Below are positions 56,250-64,000 of a stretch of 64,000 nt of DNA, piece after piece. Origin of the DNA: Turbatrix aceti (taxonomy: Eukaryota > Nematoda > Chromadorea > Rhabditida > Panagrolaimidae); contig OZ017767.1 of the NCBI GenBank assembly GCA_963969345.1, positions 7,220,739 to 7,284,738 on the forward strand, given 5' to 3'. Position numbers and translations under genes: made by a program. The notes beneath the pieces were generated by a model. The model saw nothing but the letters and a program-made list of their open reading frames with translations. It ran no database searches and had not been told where the DNA came from. Every line of letters begins with the position of its first letter. Position 1 is the stretch's first letter.

Positions 56250-56685
56250 ATGGCCCAGTCCGTTCCTCCCGGCGATATCGGCACCCAGCCCAACGCCAAG
56301 GTCGTCTTCAACGCTCCCTACGACGACAAGCACACCTACCACATCAAGGTGAGTCCCCCCGGATACCCGGTGACATTCCCGCACAGGTGATCGACTTCAG
56401 GTGATCAACTCTGGTGGTCGTCGTATCGGATGGGCTTTCAAGACGACCAACATGAAGCGTCTGGGCGTCGACCCCCCATGCGGTGTCCTAGACCCCAAGG
56501 AAGCCGTCCTCGTTGCCGTCTCCTGCGACGCGTTCAACTTTGGCGCTGAGGACACGAACAACGACCGTATCACCATTGAGTGGACCAACACCCCCGATGG
56601 AGCCGCCAAGCAGTTCCGCCGTGAATGGTTCCAGGGTGACGGAATGGTCCGCCGCAAGAACCTCCCTATCGAGTACAATCCTTGA
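56250..56685 (+). CDS. msp: Major sperm protein, copy 2
   Basis: Two exons, 56250-56348 and 56401-56685, coding for 127 residues identical to copy 1. Four base differences are visible, all synonymous and all in the last 110 bases; the 51-base leader, exon 1, the whole 52-base intron and most of exon 2 are identical. The stop is TGA here and TAA in copy 1, and the 3' flanks are unrelated. Identity of an intron points to gene conversion or very recent duplication of the block 52214-52698. Having several near-identical MSP genes is usual in nematodes and supports a high dose in spermatocytes. AATAAA lies near 56714. Confidence 0.97.
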
Positions 56686-56897
56686 GCTTTTGGTATAGTA
56701 AATGATGGTGAAGAAATAAATGACTAATGTATTCGTGTGATTTGGGGGGAGGGGCAGAGCGCGGGGGCGTCTAAAAAACTGATGACTGAATCTTCCATCT
56801 TGAACGCCCTAAAATCACAAAAGCAATTTGTGATCGAAAAAAAAGTCGCCGAAAAAAGTTTTACTTGAAGTTCCAGTTCAAAAAGGCAAAAGATTTT

Positions 56898-56970
56898 GCC
56901 TCCGGCAGGGGTCGAACCTACGACCTTGGGCTTATTAGACCCACGCTCTAACCAACTGAGCTACGGAGGC
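56898..56970 (-). tRNA. tRNA-Ile (anticodon AAU)
   Basis: A 73-base cloverleaf on the minus strand. The acceptor stem is GCCTCCG paired with CGGAGGC. The D arm is GCTC-AGTTGGTTA-GAGC. The anticodon stem TGGGT/GCCCA has a 7-base loop CTAATAA with AAT at the anticodon. The variable loop is AGGTC. The T arm is GTAGG-TTCGACC-CCTGC. The A box (TAGCTCAGTTGG) and B box (GGTTCGACCCC) are intact. There is no intron and no encoded CCA. AAU (read as inosine at position 34) is the main eukaryotic isoleucine tRNA. Confidence 0.96.
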
Positions 56971-59900
56971 GTGGTTTTTGCCCATCCGCGGTTTAGCCTG
57001 TCCGTACGGGAAAAAAGCGTGTTGCATGCGATAAAATGCGATAAATCGACGAAAAGCCGCTGATAAAAATTGTGAAAGTGAAATTCCAAGGGCAGAGATT
57101 ACGCGCTGCATCACTGTTCTGGAATTTTTAAACCCTGTCAGCCTTTTGTTGTCTCTTGGAGGCGGTTGTTCGGCTTTGTCGGCGGAAATGCAAAAGCTCT
57201 ACACGGCCGAATTGTCGCCATCCGACTTCCTGTGGGATGGATTTTGATTTGAAAACCACAGTCCACGGTTGCAACCGTGTTCCCTGTTCCCCCCCTCCTC
57301 GGATCGGTGCGACAGGGGTGGATGAACGTCTTGCAAAGGCCATTGCATCGGCATCGGAGGCTTTCTTTGTAGATAGATAGGTACTTTCTTCCAAAAACGC
57401 AGACACTGTCTGCAGACTGACCGAGTGTGAACTTTTCAAAGCACTCGACGAAGAACGAAGAAGAATTTGAAGCTCGGAATGGAAAGCGCAAACGACTTCT
57501 TTAGCCTCATTGCAAAATTTGTCTGCCTGCGCATTAGCGATGCGGGTGCTTTGCAATGCATCCGTCTGACAGGATGAGGGTGAGGATGAGTGCGTGCAAG
57601 ACGGAAAAGGCGTTCGTGAACGGTGAACGGCTTGCTTGGCTCGCTCGGCTCGACTTTGTCACTGTTTTACAAAAAATTGAGCCCTACGATGAAAGTTACA
57701 ATCACTTTTTTGATCCCTCCGCGCAAAATGCCCCCTTCCTCTTTTCCTCACCTGTACAGAAAAAAAAATACATCGTTGGACCACGTCGTGCTCCAACGAG
57801 TGAGTGCCCACCACTCCCACACTCATGTTTGATCTCTGTAACGATGCGTGGAATGTGATCCTCGTCACTTCTAGCCTAAGGGTCTCTCGTCTCACCTGGG
57901 TGGTCCGAAGGTGCGGATGGATGACCGTCTCGTTGTTGGCTCAGAAGAAGCTTGGGTAAACAAACAACACCACCACCATCACAACCGATGCAAGCTTTTG
58001 CTTGCGCAATAACCCCTCCGGGGCGAGCAGTGGCCTCCGATCGTGATCAGGTAGATAGGTGCGCAACTCGCACGGATGAGTTACCTGCTTGCTACCTGGA
58101 CACTCAAATATTTTTTAAAGGTCGAGCAAAGTATGTATGTATATACAAAACTTGTGCGAGTTTACCTTGCGGTTTATTTTTTTTCTTTTAATTTTTCTTG
58201 AATAAACCGCGCCCAGGTGTAGGGTTAAAACTGAACTGCAACTCAAACTCAAGTCCTGCGCAATTTTTGTTTCTTCTTTTTTTTCTGTCAGCAGTGTCAC
58301 TTTTCGCCGTCCGTGACTTTTCGAGACATCCGTCTAATTTTTCATCGGCTCACGTTTACATTTCCTTTTTTTTGTCCAGCCTTTCTCCGGTTTGTGTTCA
58401 CTTTTTTTTTTGCTTCGGGAATAAAAAAAGATTTTTTACAAAGTCACTGTTTTTTAAGTTTACAAAGAATTTTTTTTTTCACAAAGGTGCAAAGCCGTCT
58501 TTCACAAAGGTGGGGTGTGTCACTCAAAACATTTGAGGTGACAGGCTACAGGTAGGCAGGTAGGCAATTTGACTGTGGCAGGTAGGCAAAAGTCCCGGAA
58601 ATATAGTTGTTGTCCTCGTCTGCTTGTCTTGATCGCTACTCATTGAGTCGAGAGGTTACTACCTGTCTCCAGGCTTGACTTCGCGCTTGCTGATTGCTCG
58701 GCCTAGGTCCCCTGGAAGAAAGCAAGCGTGTTGGGGAGGGAGGAGGACACTTCAGAAGGAGACTTCCTTCACGTAAACACTCGAGTAGATGGATAATTTT
58801 GCTGTTTTCGTTGTGTTGTTCATCCAAATTTTTTTTTTCAATTTCCACATAACTTCTGTTTTTTTTTCTACCTCCCAGTTTCAGGTGAAAAACGTGTATT
58901 TAATAGACCCCATAAAAAATAAAAAATAAATTTTTATTTGCTCATTCGAATAAAAATTAAAATTAATCGAATTAAAAACCCCTTTTTTTTGGCCTTCCCA
59001 AAAACTTGGCTCAGCCCCAGTCAATCTAAAAAGATCGTAAAACATGCCAAAATGATCGTTACTTATTTAAAAATGCATAGTTTTCCTGGTTGCATTTTTG
59101 GGTGATGCGCAGGGTCGTTTGCCAGGAGTTAACGATGCGAAGCCGTCCGTCACCGTGGTGGGTGAGTAAGCGGTAATTAGAGGGGACACGCAATGGGTTC
59201 CTTGTTTCTTCTTTTAGGCTTCGTGCCATTCGTAGTTTTCCTCCCCGGCATCCACTCGTTATAAAAAAAAATTCCCCAGCAGCATAAATGTTCGTTCGGG
59301 ATCGTAATCATCCAATAAAAAAATATTTGTTTATTTTTTAAATATTTACCTAGGCAAAAAAACACGAACGAAGGATTTGTTGTTTTTCATTCTCTGGAAA
59401 GCTGACACCTTTGTTTACCGCCCGCGGGTAGGACACAATTTTTGGCAGTTTTTGTGGATTGTGGATTGTGGATTTTTTATTCCTTGAAAAGAAAAAAAGT
59501 TTGAAATTTTATTTCATTCCATAAAAAGACTCGCTTGGCCACATTCCTTCCACCTTCCTTGGCTGCTTAATTTTTCAGTGTCGAACCTAGTTTTGTTTAC
59601 GTGCAATTAATTTATTTTGAGGTGCAACCTGTCCCGTTGTGCTGCTGTTAATTAAATTTACAATTAAATTAATTAAGCGGAGTCCATCTTTTTTTTCTTC
59701 TTTTTTTTCACCTGATGTGCTGTCTTGCAGGACTTCTGTCGTGATCGATAGCGCTGCTTTGCGTCGGTCGATGGGACGTCATCTCCCCCGGCCTCCGCCC
59801 CCGCCCCCGGCCCGGAGCCATTCCGTGTCCGCCCGTGTTGCTTGCGCGAGAACGAGCCAGGTTTGGTCCAAAGATTGGTTGCCGTCTGGTCGGTCTGTCG

Positions 59901-62074
59901 ACCGGTGCAAAAGAACACAGAGCATCCTGGTAGGAAGGACGTTGGACTGGCTCGTTTTTGTCACTTTCGCTCATCTGGTCTGGTCATTGTCGACCAAACA
60001 ACAGCCCTACAATTTTTTTCCACGGTCAAAAAAACGAAGCCTAACTGACCCCGTGCGTGAAACAATGTCGGGAGGGGGGACAATGTCTTAACGAAGACCC
60101 CTAACTTTCCAAGTTTTGTATCATTTGATATTTAGTGCACAATAGGCACAGTTGTCAAAATCAGAGCAAATTATCTTCTCGGTAATGTTCCGACGAAAAA
60201 CGACGTAGATTTTGTTTGTGCGCGTATCCTTCCCTGATTTTTGGGCGTACACGCGTGCGTAAACCTGTTATCAGTCGTTTTGTCAAATAAACGAATGAAC
60301 AATTGTCAACTGGCCAGGTATTTTTTAAGTTATGATAGATTACATCCCAGTTGTCATAATTCCATGGCTGGATTTCTTGATTTTCAACTAATCTTTTTCA
60401 TGCGAGTCCGTGCGTATCAACCACCGTCAATTATGCATCCATCTGCGGAATAGATACATACATAAATTTCGATTCATTTTTCCCCTTTTGCAAAACTTTT
60501 GCTTCTCAAAGTGGTTTTCCTTTCTTTTTTCTGTTCCAGTGATTGAACAGTTCTTTTTCCCATTTTCATGCATGCCCAGAAAAAAAAATCAACCGTGTCT
60601 ATTCCCTACCTTGCCAGAAGCCAGGTAAAATATCGTACGGAAGACAAAGCACCCCTCCTCCATCCCGTGAGCGATAAGCATCCCTACCTACCTACCTACC
60701 TGCCCGCAAAAAAAACTGCTGAAAAAAAAACTCCCATAACGTTGGTCGTGATTAAATAGATCGACAGGTGACATGATTTTTATTGCATGTGTCAACTTGG
60801 GGAAAGGTTTACGGCTTGTTATCGTTTCTTGATGCAATTTTGATCCTTGCTTTGCTTTCATGCGGCCACATTGGTGGCAAATTGTTGGGAGGGAAAAAAG
60901 TTTTCTTTGGCGCCGACAAGCTTTTTTTTGCTTTTGATCGAGCGCCGTGCACCGCGGCTGGTTTTTGATGCGCGTGGCGTTTGTTCGTTCGTTCGTTCGT
61001 TCGGTCTGGTCTGTCTAAACGGTTTTATTGCATGGCGGAAATGGGACTTTTACTTTTTGTAAATAAAAAATTTAATCATAAATAAAATTGATTTGAAGAT
61101 ACACATTAACAAACAATTATTTTTACAAAAACTGTACTTTTTTAGTTTTTTTTACTTTTTTTGGGGTTTTTTTGTTATTATAAATCGTTTCTCAGACAGA
61201 CAAGAAAAGCACGTCGGCACCGTGTGATTTAGCAATTCCTATCATTCCCTCCTCGACTTAGGCTTCAGAATTCCCATATATGTACGTTGTTTTCAATTTT
61301 ACCCAGAAAAAAAATTATTTTTACGGGAGGCCAAAAGCAAAAGCAGGAGGCTGACTCTGGTGCAGATAAATTGCACGCTTATCTCATGTCCCAGGTCCTT
61401 GTCCTATTTTTAGCCCCACTTTTGGGTCATCCTACGCTGGGAGCAATCTCGGATATTTATTTGTATTACACCGTTTTGTTTTGATTAAAAAATAAAACTT
61501 TGTTTTGGTGTTTGTTGTTGTTCTGTTCGAACGAACGGAATGCGACACCCGTCTAGCCCCGTGTCCACAAAAATTTTTTCGTGAGCATATTTATTGTCTT
61601 GCAGCCAGCTAGCTAACTGGCTGCATTCATTGTTCTTGGTAGGGGCTGGATCGTCTCTGTCGTTCGTTTTTGCCCCCCCCCCCTTATCGGCTAACTAATG
61701 TGTAATGAACCACAACCACGGAGACCACGGACCCCCGGATCATAGACTGTCTCTGGGAATAATGAATGGTAAGCTGCACTTTTGTTTTGCGCAGGAGTCA
61801 ACTTCAAAAGTTTCCTCCGATTTTTTTTGCTGGATTTTGATCATTTGCTTTTATTTTCCCCGAACGGAACCTGGATTTTTCTTGCGTGTCGCGTTCGTTT
61901 TTTGATCGTTTTTTATTCATTTATCAAAAAAAGACGCTGTTCTTTTGATTTAAATAAAAACGTACAAAATACATATTTAAAAAAATTTCAGTTCACTTCC
62001 AGGCCCCCGTAGCCACTTCATGTAACCTTCATCTCTTTCATCCATTTATCCAACCAGAATCCCAGATCCAAACC
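56971..62074. other. Gene-poor region before the HtrL/YibB-domain gene
   Basis: 5.1 kb without an exon I can support. A minus-strand frame of 142 codons at 57128-57556 begins with TTG and has no recognisable domain. Short tandem repeats occur at 58548-58590 (GGCAGGTA), 60690-60703 (CTAC) and 60977-61000 (GTTC). AATTTCAG at 61984-61991 is a possible acceptor 83 bases before the next ATG. Confidence 0.45.
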
Positions 62075-64000
62075 ATGGAACGTCTCTGCCGTCCATGGCT
62101 CCTGCTGCCCCTGATTACGGTCATTCTGATAGCCCACGTCCTGATTTGGAGACTCCTTCTTGGTCCTGGCTTTGGCATGACCATCAACGAGGAAAAACTC
62201 CGTGCAGCTTATGGACCGGGATTCAACGAGGTCGTCTACGAAGACGACTCCGGTGACCGTGTTGAAGTTGTGCCGGTCGTCATCGAGACAACCGAAGATC
62301 CGGAATCAGAGACGGCATTCGGCAACCTTCGAGAACACCCGCGGGGCATGTTTAGGCACAAGTTTGCGCACAAGAAGAAGAGAAAGAGGATTTATGTCAA
62401 AAAGGGCAAATCAGGGCCTCCGGTCGTTATTTATGCTTCTAAAAGTCCGGAATTGTCGACGACGAGTCCGAAAACGAGGGGGAAGACTCCTATTTTTGTG
62501 ACCAAGCCCCATCATCATCGGCATGAGATCACAACGACTTTTTCGACGGTTGCAACGCCTACAACACCGGTTTCTGTGTTTTTCACGACTCCGGCGTCGA
62601 CACCGACGCCGAAAATATATACTCCAGTTCAGGAAAAAAAACAACCCCCCGTAATCCCATATGACTCCAGAAAAACCGATCAGCTAGAACAACAACGCCG
62701 CCAGGAAGAAGAAGAAATCAGGAGCATGGACAAAGAAAAACAACGCCAAGAAGAAGAACGAAAGCGATTGGAAGAAAAAGCCTGGCGCGAAGCGGAGGAA
62801 AGAGAACGTCTGGAAGCTGAAAACAGACTTCGTGAAGACGGACGGAGAAAGTTGGAAGAAGCTGAGCAGGTTGCCAAGCGTCAACGGGAAGAAGAAGCTC
62901 GACGCATGACTATCGAGTTGGAACGGCAGAAGCAACTTTCTGGACCTCAGAATCATCTACCGACACAACAGAAGCTGAATAGTGATGAAGAAAGGCGGGC
63001 GAAGGCGATCTATGAAGCCCAGCAGAACGCACTTCGTCAGTGGAAGGAACATCATTCTCGGCTGAGGATTCAGCATGTTACGACGACGACGACTACGACG
63101 ACGACTACAGTAGTTCCTCATCATCATCGACATCATCATGGTCATCATCAGCAGCAGCAGAAAACCAGGGAACAAGAAGAATACCAACGACGACTCGATG
63201 AAGCCAACCGACTCCGCGCAGAGCACGAAAAACGACTCCAACAATGGCATCGGCAAAATGAACTTCGAAAACAGCAAGCCAGTCATCAGAATGGATTCAT
63301 GCTGCCAGATGATAGTCAGGAAGAAAATTCACAACCCTGGGAAAAACAGTCCCGCCCATCGGACTCATCGGGGAAAGACAAAGACGAAAGGGAACACTCA
63401 TACCAACAGAGTGTTCCCCAGTCTAATCGGAATAATAATCAGCAGAGTATCACCCAAAAACCTCTGCCCCCAGTCTACCCTCCCTATTACAACAACGAAA
63501 TCGCAAATAATGTTCTTCCAGAATCGACTGTGGTAGATCCATGGGCACATGTTCGTCAGCTACAGGAGCAGCGACTGGAAGACAACGAAGTGGCCCCCGT
63601 CGTTCCGGATGATCCTTTTTCGATCACGCATCATGTTGTCGATGATGCAAGTGTTTGGAGGCCTCCGGTTGCTCCTACGCATCAGATTGAGCCATATACT
63701 GTAAGACATGAAGGACAGCATCACCATCGAAGTCAGTACCAGCATCATCAGCATTACTATCCTTCTACGACGACTGTTAGACCGGAAGAACCGTCAAATG
63801 AGTTGCGTCCGCTGAGGCCGGAAGCGACCAGCGAACGAGAACAGGCACCGGTCATTGTTACGGCACTCATAGACATCGGTCGCGGCAGCTGGCACCGGTT
63901 TACCAGGCCTTTTGACCTTTACCTGGATTACCTGCTTGATTTGCTCAAGTTGAAAAACAATTTTATAATTTACTGCGACAAATCTGTTGTCGAGTTTCTC
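62075..64000 (+). CDS. Type II membrane protein with HtrL/YibB domain, N-terminal part
   Basis: One continuous open frame of 642 codons that runs off the window. Residues 1-10 are polar (MERLCRPW), and about 11-30 form a hydrophobic anchor (LLPLITVILIAHVLIWRLLL), as in Golgi type II proteins. About 85-200 is basic and threonine/proline-rich. About 205-300 is a charged coiled coil rich in E, R, Q and K. Then come His-rich and Gln-rich segments, a (T)n stretch ([13 protein letters not shown]) and a disordered P/Q/N-rich part. From about 592, VIVTALIDIGRGSW, YLDYLLDLLKLKNNFIIYCD matches the start of the HtrL/YibB domain (Pfam HtrL_YibB), a family resembling glycosyltransferases in nematodes and some bacteria. 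The rest of that domain lies beyond the window. The very long low-complexity stalk is unusual for the family. Confidence 0.75.
   Translation, partial: MERLCRPWLLLPLITVILIAHVLIWRLLLGPGFGMTINEEKLRAAYGPGFNEVVYEDDSGDRVEVVPVVIETTEDPESETAFGNLREHPRGMFRHKFAHKKKRKRIYVKKGKSGPPVVIYASKSPELSTTSPKTRGKTPIFVTKPHHHRHEITTTFSTVATPTTPVSVFFTTPASTPTPKIYTPVQEKKQPPVIPYDSRKTDQLEQQRRQEEEEIRSMDKEKQRQEEERKRLEEKAWREAEERERLEAENRLREDGRRKLEEAEQVAKRQREEEARRMTIELERQKQLSGPQNHLPTQQKLNSDEERRAKAIYEAQQNALRQWKEHHSRLRIQHVTTTTTTTTTTVVPHHHRHHHGHHQQQQKTREQEEYQRRLDEANRLRAEHEKRLQQWHRQNELRKQQASHQNGFMLPDDSQEENSQPWEKQSRPSDSSGKDKDEREHSYQQSVPQSNRNNNQQSITQKPLPPVYPPYYNNEIANNVLPESTVVDPWAHVRQLQEQRLEDNEVAPVVPDDPFSITHHVVDDASVWRPPVAPTHQIEPYTVRHEGQHHHRSQYQHHQHYYPSTTTVRPEEPSNELRPLRPEATSEREQAPVIVTALIDIGRGSWHRFTRPFDLYLDYLLDLLKLKNNFIIYCDKSVVEFL

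Noticed and set aside
57128..57556. A 142-codon frame on the minus strand
   Set aside because: The first codon is TTG, not ATG. The sequence is low in complexity towards the end and has no family likeness or splice context.

Overview
This is chromosomal DNA from a nematode. The strongest evidence is two intact 127-residue major sperm protein (MSP) genes, a family with this role only in nematodes. Genes are split by short introns with GT..AG ends, and several are preceded by pyrimidine-rich AG acceptors just before the ATG, as expected for spliced-leader trans-splicing. A MAX-1 orthologue and an Otx/TTX-1-type homeobox gene agree. Exons are clearly richer in G+C than the A/T-homopolymer-rich introns and spacers. 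I cannot name the species.

Layout. 0-7.2 kb, minus strand: a 63-residue unknown protein, a secreted cysteine-rich protein, and a GDP-D-glucose phosphorylase (GDPGP1/mcp-1 family). 7.2-11.7 kb: no gene seen, but three strong hairpins. 11.7-14.6 kb: tubulin folding cofactor B, then a mitochondrial TMEM186/TMEM70-like membrane protein (minus) divergent from a small unknown gene. 14.6-17.6 kb: transposon-derived sequence, including a 400-bp hAT-type MITE with target-site duplication. 17.6-32.2 kb: a max-1 orthologue (coiled coil, two PH domains, MyTH4, FERM) whose first intron of 7.6 kb carries a Mutator-like element (MULE) with about 250-bp inverted ends and a transposase remnant. 32.6-33.3 kb: a deleted non-LTR retrotransposon with a 12-bp target duplication. 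33.4-34.7 kb: two paralogous secreted acidic proteins. 34.7-43 kb: long gene-poor stretch, probably upstream DNA of the Otx gene at 43.0-45.2 kb. 45.9-46.1 kb: a broken spinster-like fragment; 47.9-49.8 kb: an intact spinster-type major facilitator gene (minus). 52.3-56.7 kb: two nearly identical MSP genes flanking an MPP10 gene; then tRNA-Ile(AAU). 62.1 kb to the end: the N-terminal 642 residues of a type II membrane protein whose C-terminal part starts an HtrL/YibB domain.

The genes do not form one pathway. They mix housekeeping functions (tubulin folding, nucleotide-sugar repair, rRNA processing, mitochondrial assembly), neuronal development (max-1, Otx), and sperm motility (MSP). Exon models were derived by hand from reading frame, splice signals and family likeness; for every multi-exon gene the phases join to one open frame. 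The most interesting non-gene structure is a set of transposon families (MULE, hAT MITE, LINE, and a foldback repeat in three copies) with readable ends, several inside introns.
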